DNA of 64,000 nucleotides, from contig CAWHMS010000002.1 of assembly GCA_963830495.1 (NCBI GenBank), positions 434,001 to 498,000 of the forward strand, written 5' to 3'. Shown one piece after another: positions 40,953 to 48,653 of this stretch (positions within the stretch are counted from its first letter, which is position 1; every line of letters begins with the position of its first letter). Source of the DNA: CAWHMS01 sp963830495 (GTDB lineage Bacteria > Actinomycetota > Actinomycetes > Propionibacteriales > Nocardioidaceae). The notes beneath the pieces were generated by a model, which was not told the DNA's origin, did not search any database, and was given only the letters and a program-made list of their open reading frames with translations. Position numbers and translations under genes: made by a program.

Positions 40953-42815
40953 TCAGAAGCCGGCCTCGTCGAGCTCCATCGGCAGCAGGTCGGTAGCCTC
41001 CGCGATCGCTCGCTCGGCGGTCACCTTCGGCAGCACGGTGCGCGCGAAGAACTGCGCGGCGGCCACCTTGCCCTCGTAGAACGCCTGATCTCTTTCCGAC
41101 ACGTCTCCGCCAAGGGCGCTGAGCGCGACCTCGGCCTGCCGCAACAGCAGGTAGGAGCAGACCACGTCACCGAGCACCATCAGCAGCCGCGTCGTGTTGA
41201 GGCCGGCCTTGTACAGGTTGTTCAGGTCGCCACCCTCGGCCTGCGGGTTGCTCGCCATCAGGTGCCCGATCATCGTGCCGACGATCCCCTGGGCGTCCTC
41301 GAGCGCCGTGGTCAGCAGCGCGCGCTCGACCTTGAGTCGACCGTTCCCTGACTCGCGGCCGAGGAAATCACCGATCTCCGTCGCGAGCAGGCCGAGCGCC
41401 TGGCCCTGGTTCCTGACGATCTTGCGGAAGAAGAGGTCCATGCCCTGGATCGCGGTGGTGCCCTCGTAGAGCGTGTCGATCTTGGAGTCGCGCACATACT
41501 GCTCGAGGGGATAATCCTGCAAGAAGCCGGAGCCACCGATGGTCTGCAGCGACTCGGTACCGAGCAACACCCAGGCACGCTCGGAGCAGTAGCCCTTGAC
41601 GATCGGCAGCAGCAGGTCGTTGACCGCCTCGGCTGCCTCGTCCCTCTCGCCGCGCGCCGTCGCCTGGAGGACGGTGTCCTGGAACGTCGCGGTGTAGAGG
41701 ACGAGCGCGCGCAGCGCCTCGCTGAACGACTTCTGCGTGAGCAGCGAACGCCGTACATCGGGGTGGTGGGTGATGGGCACCCGTGGGGCGGACTTGTCAG
41801 CCGACCGGGTGAGGTCGGCACCCTGGACCCGACTCTTGGCGTAGTCGAGCGCGTTCAGGTAACCCGTGGACAGGGTCGACATCGCCTTCGTTCCGACGAG
41901 CATGCGGGCGCCCTCGATGATCTGGAACATCTGCGCGATGCCGTCGTGGACGTCGCCGAGCAGCCAGCCCTGGGCAGGCTCGTTCTCCCCGAAGGTGAGC
42001 TCGCAGGTCGTGGAGACCTTCAGCCCCATCTTCTTCTCGACGTTGGTCGCGTAGACACCGTTGCGCTCACCGGTCAGTTCCCCAGTCTCGAGATCGAAGT
42101 GGTTCTTGGGCACGACGAAGAGCGACAAGCCCTTGGTGCCCGGCCCGCCAGCGCCCTCGACACCGACCGGACGCGCGAGCACCAGGTGGACGATGTTCTC
42201 GGTCATGTCGTGCTCACCGGACGTGATGAACCTCTTGACGCCCTGGAGGTGCCAGCTGCCGTCGTCCTGCGGCACCGCCTTGGTGCGGCCCGCGCCCACG
42301 TCTGACCCCGCATCCGGCTCGGTGAGCACCATCGTCGAGCCCCACCGGCGCTCGATCATGTGGCGGGCGATCTGCCGGTCCCGCTCGGTGCCGTTGCGGT
42401 GCACGATGTAGGCGAAGTTGGGTCCGGTCGAGTACATCCACACGGAGGGGTTGGCGCCCAGCACCATCTCGGCGGCCGACCAGATGATCGATGCAGGGGC
42501 CGGGGTCCCACCGAGCTCGGTCGGCAACTGCAGCCGGTACCACTCGGCGTCCATGTAGGCGTGGAAGCTCCGCGCGAAGCTCTCCGGCATGGTCACCGAC
42601 TGCCCCTCGGCGTCGAACACCGGCGGGTTGCGGTCGCCGTCCTCGAATGACGCCGCCAGCTCCTCTCGGCACAACCTCTCGACCTCGTACAGGATCTCTC
42701 GAGCGGTGTCGGAGTCGATCTCGGCGAACGCGCCACTGCCGAGCACCTCGGAGCGCCCGAACACCTCGAACAGGTTGAACTCGATGTCGCGCAGGTTGCT
42801 CTTGTAGTGGCTCAT
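40953..42815 (-). CDS. Acyl-CoA dehydrogenase, FadE5-like
   Basis: 620 residues, longer than classic ACADs (~380) because of N- and C-terminal extensions. The opening MSHYKSNLRDIEFNLFEVFG is nearly that of mycobacterial FadE5. Core signatures: TMVLTEPDAGSDVGAGRTKA, MGLKVSTTCELTFGEN, RMLVGTKAMSTLSTGYLNALDYAKSRVQG, and LQTIGGSGFLQDYPLEQYVRDSKIDTLYEGTTAIQGMDL with the YEGT catalytic Glu region. It oxidises acyl-CoA thioesters with FAD, first step of beta-oxidation. ATG 42815 is favoured; an ATG at 42830 is also in frame. Two dyads upstream suggest TetR-type control. Confidence 0.93.
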   Translation of the reverse strand: MSHYKSNLRDIEFNLFEVFGRSEVLGSGAFAEIDSDTAREILYEVERLCREELAASFEDGDRNPPVFDAEGQSVTMPESFARSFHAYMDAEWYRLQLPTELGGTPAPASIIWSAAEMVLGANPSVWMYSTGPNFAYIVHRNGTERDRQIARHMIERRWGSTMVLTEPDAGSDVGAGRTKAVPQDDGSWHLQGVKRFITSGEHDMTENIVHLVLARPVGVEGAGGPGTKGLSLFVVPKNHFDLETGELTGERNGVYATNVEKKMGLKVSTTCELTFGENEPAQGWLLGDVHDGIAQMFQIIEGARMLVGTKAMSTLSTGYLNALDYAKSRVQGADLTRSADKSAPRVPITHHPDVRRSLLTQKSFSEALRALVLYTATFQDTVLQATARGERDEAAEAVNDLLLPIVKGYCSERAWVLLGTESLQTIGGSGFLQDYPLEQYVRDSKIDTLYEGTTAIQGMDLFFRKIVRNQGQALGLLATEIGDFLGRESGNGRLKVERALLTTALEDAQGIVGTMIGHLMASNPQAEGGDLNNLYKAGLNTTRLLMVLGDVVCSYLLLRQAEVALSALGGDVSERDQAFYEGKVAAAQFFARTVLPKVTAERAIAEATDLLPMELDEAGF

Positions 42816-42859
42816 CGTCGGTGTCTCCATCGCTCGCGGGCCGCTGTGAGTACGTCGTC

Positions 42860-42895
42860 TACTCGTCAGTAACTTCAGTATCGTACTCGCAAGTA
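42860..42895. promoter_or_regulatory. Two TACT-N4-AGTA dyads upstream of the acyl-CoA dehydrogenase
   Basis: TACTCGTCAGTA (42860-42871) and TACTCGCAAGTA (42884-42895) are direct repeats of a 12-nt dyad, centres 24 bp apart, 45-80 bp before the start codon. The layout fits cooperative binding by a TetR-type fatty-acid regulator. No such gene is next to it. Confidence 0.5.
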
Positions 42896-43102
42896 GCAAA
42901 CACAAGCGGTTCGCCACCACACGTGACGTGCGCCACCTCAGGGCCGCTCAGCCCTCCAGTCCGCAGCAGGCCCGTCCGTCGTCCAACCCGCGAAAGGATC
43001 CGACCACGCCGGGCTTAGGTACCCCACTGCGGTCGGATCTCTGGGTGGGTGCCGCGCCGCCTGTGCCCGCGGGTCCACGAGCAGTTCTGACAAACTTGGC
43101 GC

Positions 43103-43561
43103 ATGCGAGTGTCCGCCAAGTCCGACTACGCGCTGCGGGCCCTCATCGAGATCGCCACCCGCGGTGACGCCGGACCGGTGTCCGCGGAGGAGATCGGACG
43201 GCTCCAGGACGTCCCGCACAACTTTTTGCAGGCCATCCTCGCCGACCTTCGCAGGGCCGGCATCGTGCGCAGCGTCCGCGGCCAGAGCGGTGGCTGGAAG
43301 ATGGCCATGAGCACGTCCGAGGTGACCGTGGCGGACATCATCCGGGCCGTCGACGGCCCGCTGGTCAGCGTCTACGGCCTGCGCCCGGAGGCGGTGTCGT
43401 ACAACACCTCCGCTGACGTGCTCCAGCTGGTGTGGATCGCCGCGCGCGCCAACCTGCGCGAGGTGTTCGAACAGGTGACCGTCGAGATGCTGGCGGCAGG
43501 AAAGTTGCCCGACGGCGTCGCCAAGCTGACCAAGGACGACGACGCCTGGCGGCCGCACTGA
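43103..43561 (+). CDS. Rrf2-family transcriptional regulator without cysteines
   Basis: 152 residues. N-terminal winged helix MRVSAKSDYALRALIEIATR, VSAEEIGRLQDVPHNFLQAILADLRRAGIVRSVRGQSGGW is typical of Rrf2 proteins, followed by the dimerisation helix. No cysteine occurs anywhere in the protein, so it cannot hold the Fe-S cluster of IscR/NsrR; it would sense another signal, as CymR does through a partner. There is no ribosome site; CAAACT sits 6 nt before the ATG and may be a weak -10 of a leaderless mRNA. Downstream chorismate mutase has its own promoter-like site. Confidence 0.88.
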   Translation: MRVSAKSDYALRALIEIATRGDAGPVSAEEIGRLQDVPHNFLQAILADLRRAGIVRSVRGQSGGWKMAMSTSEVTVADIIRAVDGPLVSVYGLRPEAVSYNTSADVLQLVWIAARANLREVFEQVTVEMLAAGKLPDGVAKLTKDDDAWRPH

Positions 43562-43576
43562 GCTCGACAGGTGCAG

Positions 43577-43582
43577 TAGTTT
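43577..43582 (+). promoter_or_regulatory. -10 element TAGTTT of a probable leaderless promoter
   Basis: TAGTTT is followed by 7 nt and the ATG of the chorismate mutase at 43590. No ribosome site lies between. Confidence 0.45.
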
Positions 43583-43589
43583 CGGGCGC

Positions 43590-43913
43590 ATGGGTGACCT
43601 AGCGGGGCGGCCGCCGGACCCGGGCGTAGCGACCGAGCTTGCCCGGCTCCGAGCCAGCATCGACAACCTCGATGCCGCCTTGGTCCATCTGCTGGCGGAG
43701 CGCTTCAAGTGCACCCAGCAGGTGGGCGTGCTGAAGGCGGCGAACGGAATGCCGCCGGCCGACCCGGACCGCGAGGCCCGCCAGATCGGTCGGCTGCGCC
43801 GGCTGGCCGCCGACGCGAAGCTCGACCCCGAGTTCGCCGAGAAGTTCCTCGGGTTCGTGGTCGCCGAGGTGCTGCGACACCACGAAGCCATCGCCGGTCC
43901 GGGTGAGGAGTGA
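43590..43913 (+). CDS. Chorismate mutase (AroQ type)
   Basis: 107 residues, all-helical AroQ fold: LARLRASIDNLDAALVHLLAERFKCTQQVGVLKA contains the conserved Arg, Asp and Lys of the active site, and DREARQIGRLRRLAADAKLDPEFAEKFLGFVVAEVLRHHE supplies the second half. It converts chorismate to prephenate for phenylalanine and tyrosine synthesis. Cytosolic; no signal peptide. Followed after 3 nt by the RidA gene. Confidence 0.88.
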   Translation: MGDLAGRPPDPGVATELARLRASIDNLDAALVHLLAERFKCTQQVGVLKAANGMPPADPDREARQIGRLRRLAADAKLDPEFAEKFLGFVVAEVLRHHEAIAGPGEE

Positions 43914-43916
43914 GTC

Positions 43917-44333
43917 GTGGGTACGTCGCCGGACCGCCTCACCCGGATCAACCCGCCAGCTCTGCACCCGACACCTGGCTATCACGACGTGACCATCGTC
44001 GACACCGGGCGCACCGCGCACCTCGCCGGGCAGTGCCCGCTCGACGCTGCAGGCGACCTGGTCGGCGAGGGCGACCTGGCTGCGCAGATCGACCAGGTGG
44101 TGGCGAACTCGCTGGTGGCGCTGACCAGCGCCGGTGCCGAGCCCGCAGACGTCGTACGGTCCGTCATCTACGTCGCGAGCGTGCACAGGGACGACCTCTC
44201 GCAGACCTGGCAACGCCTCCACGTCTCGGCGCTCGGGCCAGCCTTCAGCACTGCAAGCACCCTGCTGGGGGTGACCCAGCTCGGGTATCCCGGCCAGCTC
44301 GTCGAGGTGGACCTGACGGCGGCGCTGCTGTGA
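43917..44333 (+). CDS. RidA-family (YjgF/UK114) protein
   Basis: 138 residues from GTG 43917 with GAGGAG at the end of the preceding gene. Family features: HLAGQCPLDAAGDLVGEGDLAAQIDQVVANSLVALTSAGAEPADVVRSVIYV and LGVTQLGYPGQLVEVDLTAAL. RidA proteins hydrolyse reactive enamine/imine intermediates from PLP enzymes. The canonical Arg of the RidA active site (in xRxVEVxA) is replaced by QLVEVDL, so it is probably one of the divergent Rid subgroups. Stop overlaps the next GTG. Confidence 0.85.
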   Translation: MGTSPDRLTRINPPALHPTPGYHDVTIVDTGRTAHLAGQCPLDAAGDLVGEGDLAAQIDQVVANSLVALTSAGAEPADVVRSVIYVASVHRDDLSQTWQRLHVSALGPAFSTASTLLGVTQLGYPGQLVEVDLTAALL

Positions 44334-45517
44334 GCGAACTCCACCGACCGGCGGTGTTCGTGCTCGTTGGCGGACAGCCCGGCTCCGGCAAGACCACCCT
44401 GGCCCGCGCAGTGGCAGCCGCCCTTGACCTTCCCCTGCTGGTCAAGGACGAGGTCAAGGCAGCCTTGCAGGATCATCTGGGAGACGCGACCGATCTGGCC
44501 GAGTCCCGGCGCTTCGGCGAGGCGGCCGTGGTGGCGCTGCTTGCCGCAGCCGCCGGCTGCCGGGCAGGCGCCGTCGTCGACAGCACCTGGTATCCCTACG
44601 CCCAGCCCTGGGTCGACCGGTTGCCAGGTCCGAAGGTCGAGGTGCGCTGCGTTGTGCCGCCGGAGGTGGCCGAGCGGCGGTTCGCCGATCGCGCGCACGA
44701 TCCTCGGGACTTCGCTGTCGAGCGCGATCGAGCGGACGTGTGGGGCGCTGCGGTGCAGCCTCTCGGGGTCGGCCCGCTGGTCGAGGTGGACACGTCAGCC
44801 GAGGTGGACATCGAGCGGGTGGTGGCGCGGATCCTAGCGGTCATCGGACCGGGTGCCGACGGCCACGTGACGGTGCTCGGGCAGATCTACGGGCTCGTCT
44901 CCTCGGTCGTGCGCGGCCTGTCCGACGCCGACTACGCGCGGCCCACGCGTGCCAGTGCCTGGACCGTGCAGGATCTGCTCGTGCATATGCTCGCCGATGC
45001 CAGACGCGCGCTGGTCACGTTCGCGACCCCGACCACGGCGGCGCCCGACGTCGATGCGACGACGTACTGGCTCGACTACAACCCTGCCTCGGGTGAAGAG
45101 AACGCCGCCCACGCCGACTTCATCCGCACGATGTCGTCGGCCTACTCGCAGCCGCAATGGGTGCGGGAGCTCTGGCTGGAGACGTCGTCGGCAGCCGTGC
45201 GAGCAGCAGCCGGGTGTGCCCATCCGGTCGTAGCCACCCAGGGCCACGCCCTCACGCGCGCCGACTTCGTCGCGACACTCGTCCTCGAGGCCACCGTGCA
45301 CTACCTCGATCTCACTCTCGAGGTCGCGGACGCACCTCCCCCGCCCGAGGCAGCCGTCGACCTCACGCTGGCAACGCTCGACGGTCTGCTTGGTGCGCCG
45401 CGCCCGTCGTGGGACCCGGTCGAGTACATCCTCAAGGGAACTGGGAGAGCGCCGCTGACCACCGAGGACCGGGGGACCCTCGGAGATCAGGCGGACCGGA
45501 TGCCGCTGCTTGGCTGA
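44330..45517 (+). CDS. Fusion of P-loop kinase and DinB/MDMPI (maleylpyruvate isomerase-like) domain
   Basis: 395 residues. Residues ~1-165: AAA/zeta-like small-molecule kinase with Walker A VGGQPGSGKTTLARAV, KDEVKAALQDHLGD, DSTWYPYAQPW and RFADRAHDPRD (lid arginines). Residues ~180-395: a DinB/MDMPI-N bundle with ASAWTVQDLLVHML near residue 213 and VLEATVHYLDL near residue 317, giving the His...Glu-x3-His metal-binding triad of mycothiol-dependent enzymes. GTGA overlap with RidA. No internal stop or restart between domains, so the fusion looks genuine. Substrates unknown. Confidence 0.75.
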   Translation: MSELHRPAVFVLVGGQPGSGKTTLARAVAAALDLPLLVKDEVKAALQDHLGDATDLAESRRFGEAAVVALLAAAAGCRAGAVVDSTWYPYAQPWVDRLPGPKVEVRCVVPPEVAERRFADRAHDPRDFAVERDRADVWGAAVQPLGVGPLVEVDTSAEVDIERVVARILAVIGPGADGHVTVLGQIYGLVSSVVRGLSDADYARPTRASAWTVQDLLVHMLADARRALVTFATPTTAAPDVDATTYWLDYNPASGEENAAHADFIRTMSSAYSQPQWVRELWLETSSAAVRAAAGCAHPVVATQGHALTRADFVATLVLEATVHYLDLTLEVADAPPPPEAAVDLTLATLDGLLGAPRPSWDPVEYILKGTGRAPLTTEDRGTLGDQADRMPLLG

Positions 45518-45544
45518 CCGTCCCGCCAGACGAGGCTCCTTCGG

Positions 45545-46333
45545 TCAGGGTTTGCGGGCGCGGATGATGGCCCCGTGCATGCCCGGAACGGCTTCGTGGG
45601 TGAACTCGACCTCGGCATCGGCGAAGCCGGCGGTCTCGAGCCCCCGGAGGTACTCCGACCTCGACAGCGCGCCCGCGATGCAGCCCGTGTACGAGCCCAG
45701 CTCGGCACGCTCAACGGGGCTCAGGCCGTCGTCGGCCACCACGTCGGAGATGCCGATCCGACCACCCGGTGCCAGCACGCGGAACATCTCGGCGAGCACG
45801 GCCGGCTTGTCGACGGACAGGTTGATCACGCAGTTGGAGATGACGACGTCGACGGCCTCGTCCGGCAGCGGCACGGCCTCGATCGTGCCGCGCAAGAACT
45901 CCACGTTGGTAGCCGCGGCTCTCGCTGCATTGGCCCGGGCCAGCTCGAGCATCTCGTCGGTCATGTCGACGCCGTACACGAATCCGCCGGGGCCGACCCG
46001 TCGTGCCGAGAGCAGTACGTCGATGCCGCCGCCGGAGCCGAGGTCGAGGACGCGCTCACCGGCCTGCAGGGCAGCGACCGCGGTCGGATTGCCGCAGCCG
46101 AGACTCGCTGTGAGCGCCTCGGCGGGGATGGCAGCTTGCTGGTCGGCGTCGTACAGCCCGGCACCGAAGCGGGAATCGACGTCGGCCGCGCCGGAGCCGC
46201 AGAAGGCTTCGGACCCGCAGCAGGACTCGGTCGTCTCGAGCACGGCGGCGTTGTGCGCTCCCACGCGGACCTGCTGCGCGGCGGCGGCGTAGCGCAGCCG
46301 CACCTGCTCGACGAGTTCTTGATCGGCGGTCAT
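45545..46333 (-). CDS. arsM: Arsenite S-adenosylmethionine methyltransferase
   Basis: 262 residues. SAM-binding motif I VLDLGSGGGIDVLLSARRVGPGG, and the cysteines used by ArsM: SCCGSEAFCGSG near residue 36, LGCGNPTAV, ISNCVINLS near residue 150 and SYTGCIAGALS near residue 203. It methylates As(III) to mono- and dimethyl forms, some volatile. The N-terminal AAAAQQVRVGAH and the ALTASLGCGNP block are typical. ATG 46333 has a strong GGAGGG site. Divergent from an ArsR repressor; the shared 90-nt gap holds several dyads. Confidence 0.9.
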   Translation of the reverse strand: MTADQELVEQVRLRYAAAAQQVRVGAHNAAVLETTESCCGSEAFCGSGAADVDSRFGAGLYDADQQAAIPAEALTASLGCGNPTAVAALQAGERVLDLGSGGGIDVLLSARRVGPGGFVYGVDMTDEMLELARANAARAAATNVEFLRGTIEAVPLPDEAVDVVISNCVINLSVDKPAVLAEMFRVLAPGGRIGISDVVADDGLSPVERAELGSYTGCIAGALSRSEYLRGLETAGFADAEVEFTHEAVPGMHGAIIRARKP

Positions 46334-46369
46334 GAGACCCTCCAGTGCTCGGTATGCGCGACCTGACGA

Positions 46370-46402
46370 ATCGATGATGCTCGATGCATCGATTGATGTC
46401 AA
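46370..46402. promoter_or_regulatory. ArsR operator cluster between arsM and arsR
   Basis: Seen: ATCGATG (46370-46376) with CATCGAT (46387-46393), the 12-nt palindrome TCGATGCATCGA (46381-46392), and TTGA-TG-TCAA (46393-46402). Such AT-richer dyads between an arsR and its target are typical ArsR/SmtB operators. Confidence 0.55.
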
Positions 46403-46423
46403 TGCTTGTGCCACACTGGGGAG

Positions 46424-46786
46424 ATGACGACCACGCTGCCACTCACGCCCGACGACATCGCGGCCTGCTGCGTGCCGGTGTCGAGCGGCCCGATCGACGT
46501 AGAGTCCGCCGAGCGGCTGGCCCGGATGTTCAAGGCGCTGGCCGACCCGACCCGCGTCCGGCTGCTGTCGATGATCGCCGCGGCATCAGACGGCGAGGGC
46601 TGCATCTGTGACCTGACCGAGCCGGTCGGGCTGACCCAGCCGACGGTGTCGCATCACATGAAGGTGCTCGTCGATGCCGGCCTGGTGACGCGCGAGCAGC
46701 GCGGTCGGTGGGCGTACTACCGCGTGGTCGAATCGACCTTCGACGGCCTCAGCGACGTCCTGCGCAGCCGGACCCGAGTGAGCTGA
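46424..46786 (+). CDS. arsR: ArsR-family arsenite-responsive repressor
   Basis: 120 residues. Winged helix with LARMFKALADPTRVRLLSMI, the metal-site CICDLTEPVG (C-x-C-D in the alpha-3 position, as in ArsR ELCVCDL) and the recognition region LTQPTVSHHMKVLVDAGLVTREQRGRWAYY. Extra cysteines in AACCVPV near residue 15 may complete the As(III) site. ATG 46424 has GGGGAG directly abutting it, so the mRNA may be leaderless (extended TGC-CACACT upstream). It should repress itself and arsM until As(III) binds. Confidence 0.92.
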   Translation: MTTTLPLTPDDIAACCVPVSSGPIDVESAERLARMFKALADPTRVRLLSMIAAASDGEGCICDLTEPVGLTQPTVSHHMKVLVDAGLVTREQRGRWAYYRVVESTFDGLSDVLRSRTRVS

Positions 46787-46808
46787 TCACGCCGTCTCGC
46801 TGGGGCGG

Positions 46809-47130
46809 TCACTGCGTGAGGGTCGGCTGGAGGCAGCCCACGCCGCCGGCGAAGTCCGTGCTGTCGGCGGTGGCTGTCGCGGCTGGGGGTGTTGACCAGG
46901 GTGTTGCGGCCCGCAAGGTAGGTCCCCGCGCCGGTGTAGCCCGGGAGGCGAACGGTGCCGTCATTGCGCTGACGTACTCGAATGTCGCCCCCGGCCATGG
47001 TCCCACCCAGGGAGTGTGTGAACGTGTTCCGCAGGGCCGCAGACCCGTCTTCCACGGTCACACGCAGTTTGAGGCAACGGAGAAGAAGCGCCGGGAGTGC
47101 TGTCTCTTGGGTGACACCGTCATGGAGTCG
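46809..47130 (-). pseudogene. Frameshifted remnant of an unidentified protein gene
   Basis: On the minus strand one frame reads LKLRVTVEDGSAALRNTF, then TVRLPGYTGAGTYLAG and NTLVNTP; a second frame continues sensibly ATATADSTDFAGG and VGCLQPTLTQ to a stop at 46809. The two join if one C is removed from a CCCCC run near 46887. Neither frame alone looks like a complete protein and no start is clear. The region 46787-47245 otherwise has no supportable gene. Family not recognised. Confidence 0.35.
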
Positions 47131-47245
47131 CGCCGGGGCGGCGGCTCGCTCTGGATTCCAGCCGTGATCTGCGCTGTCATCGCCGGGTCCGGAGTCCGCT
47201 CATGGAGGAAGGGCGATCCTCAGTCGGACGAGAGCTCTGCTCTGC

Positions 47246-47638
47246 CTAGGAAAGAGCCGTGAAGGTCGCCCATACCGACTTCGCCCGACCAGGCCCCACG
47301 GTGACGCCCCAGTCTCTGCTCAAGAGATCGACGATCAAGAGCCCGCGCCCGCCTGAGTTCCACACTGTCTGCCGCCGCTCGCGTGGCAGGTCCAATGAAC
47401 CGTCCTGCACCGTCAGCCGCACGACATGAGATCTCTGCTCGATGCGCACGACCAACGGTGTGCTCCCGTACGTGATCGCGTTCGTGACCAACTCACTGAC
47501 AACGAGCCTCACGTCGTCCACGAGATAGAACAATGCGTGGTCGGCAAGGTGGCGGCAGATGAAGTCCCGGGCCTTGGACGCGCTGAGAGCGTCGTGGGCA
47601 AGGACGGTCTGGTCGGACCAACTGGAAACCTGTCCCAC
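47246..47638 (-). CDS. RsbW-like ATP-binding (HATPase_c) regulator
   Basis: 130 residues. GHKL ATPase features: VVSELVTNAITYGSTPLVVRI (N box, near residue 50), VQDGSLDLP (G1-like) and GRGLLIVDLLSRDWGV (G2). No histidine-kinase phospho-acceptor domain is present, so this is a stand-alone anti-sigma/serine-kinase-type module, common in actinobacteria beside GAF or PAS sensors. The GTG at 47638 (MGQVSSWSDQT) is a best guess; the frame is open further upstream but antisense to the next gene. The partner is unknown. Confidence 0.75.
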   Translation of the reverse strand: MGQVSSWSDQTVLAHDALSASKARDFICRHLADHALFYLVDDVRLVVSELVTNAITYGSTPLVVRIEQRSHVVRLTVQDGSLDLPRERRQTVWNSGGRGLLIVDLLSRDWGVTVGPGRAKSVWATFTALS

Positions 47639-47801
47639 CTGCCCACACCCGTCAGAGAAATTTGGCGAGGCCGCCCCGGCGGGGTCTGGGCTGTAAGAGA
47701 CACTCGGTTGGCACGCTACTACGACCCTCCCAGAACCGAAACCCAGCGCGGACGCTCGACTTGCCTGAGCGCGATCCGGCGATGAGCCGAACTGCACAGG
47801 A

Positions 47802-48653
47802 GTGCGGAGCTGCGAAGGCGGTTGGAGCGAGCCCCCGGCTGACGGTCCCACACCCGCGACTGGCGTAGGGGCTAGGCTGGAGCAAAACCTCGAGGTCGGC
47901 ACCCCGGAATGGCTTCCAGGCAACACCCGCCGCCGAGGGGGTCGACGCATCAAGACAACGCAGCAGATCCTGGCTTCGATCAACGCTGACGGCCGCCCGC
48001 TGGGCGAGCAGTTGTGCCTGGATTGCTCCCGGGCCCTTGACCTCGACGGGGCCGCGCTGACGCTCATGAACGACGACGGTCAACAGGCCGTCATCGCGTC
48101 GTCGAACCCGCTCGCGGCGCGGATGGAAAACCTGCAGTTCGAGCTCGGCGAAGGACCGTGTCTGGACGCGTCGCGAGAGAACAGGCCCGCCCTGCACTCC
48201 GACCTTGCCGCGGACGCTGGCAGCCGTTGGACAGTCTTTGGTCCTGCTGCTCTGGAGGCCGGCGTGCGGGCAATCTTCGCGATTCCGCTTCAGGTTGGCG
48301 CGGTCCGGCTCGGCAGCCTCGGGCTCTACGGGCGCGAGGCACGCGAGCTGGGCCGGACGCAAATGACCACCAGCTTTGCGTATGCCAACGCCGCGATCGT
48401 GGTGCTTCTCCATCTCCAGGCCCAGATGCACCCGATGGAGCAACTGCACCCAAACCTGGGTGATCCGCTCGACCGCCGCGCCGAGGTGCACCAAGCCACC
48501 GGGATGGTTTCGGTCCATGCACAAGTAGGACTCATTGAAGCAGTGCTGCTCCTCCGTGCGCACGCATTCACGACCGGTCGTCCACTGCTGGGTGTCGCTC
48601 GCGAAGTTGTCGCTGGCCGGCTTCGCATTCACCGGCTAGATGGGAGAGAATGA
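47802..48653 (+). CDS. GAF-ANTAR domain protein, copy 1 (start uncertain)
   Basis: A GAF sensor domain (QQILASINADGRPLGEQLCLDCSRALDLDGAALTLMNDDG...FELGEGPCLDASRENRP...VRAIFAIPLQVGAVRLGSLGLY) followed by a C-terminal ANTAR domain (DRRAEVHQATGMVSVHAQVGLIEAVLLLRAHAFTTGRPL). ANTAR domains bind paired RNA hairpins and prevent termination. The coordinate given is the first legal in-frame start (GTG 47802), but the peptide before residue ~50 is not domain-like, a TAGGCT -10 lies at 47873, and a GAGGGGG site precedes an ATC codon at 47949, which may be the real initiator. Stop overlaps the next gene (ATGA). Confidence 0.8.
   Translation: MRSCEGGWSEPPADGPTPATGVGARLEQNLEVGTPEWLPGNTRRRGGRRIKTTQQILASINADGRPLGEQLCLDCSRALDLDGAALTLMNDDGQQAVIASSNPLAARMENLQFELGEGPCLDASRENRPALHSDLAADAGSRWTVFGPAALEAGVRAIFAIPLQVGAVRLGSLGLYGREARELGRTQMTTSFAYANAAIVVLLHLQAQMHPMEQLHPNLGDPLDRRAEVHQATGMVSVHAQVGLIEAVLLLRAHAFTTGRPLLGVAREVVAGRLRIHRLDGRE

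Noticed and set aside
46708..47262. 184-codon plus-strand frame after arsR
   Set aside because: Overlaps arsR in another frame, low-complexity, no ribosome site; the minus strand shows a better decayed gene.
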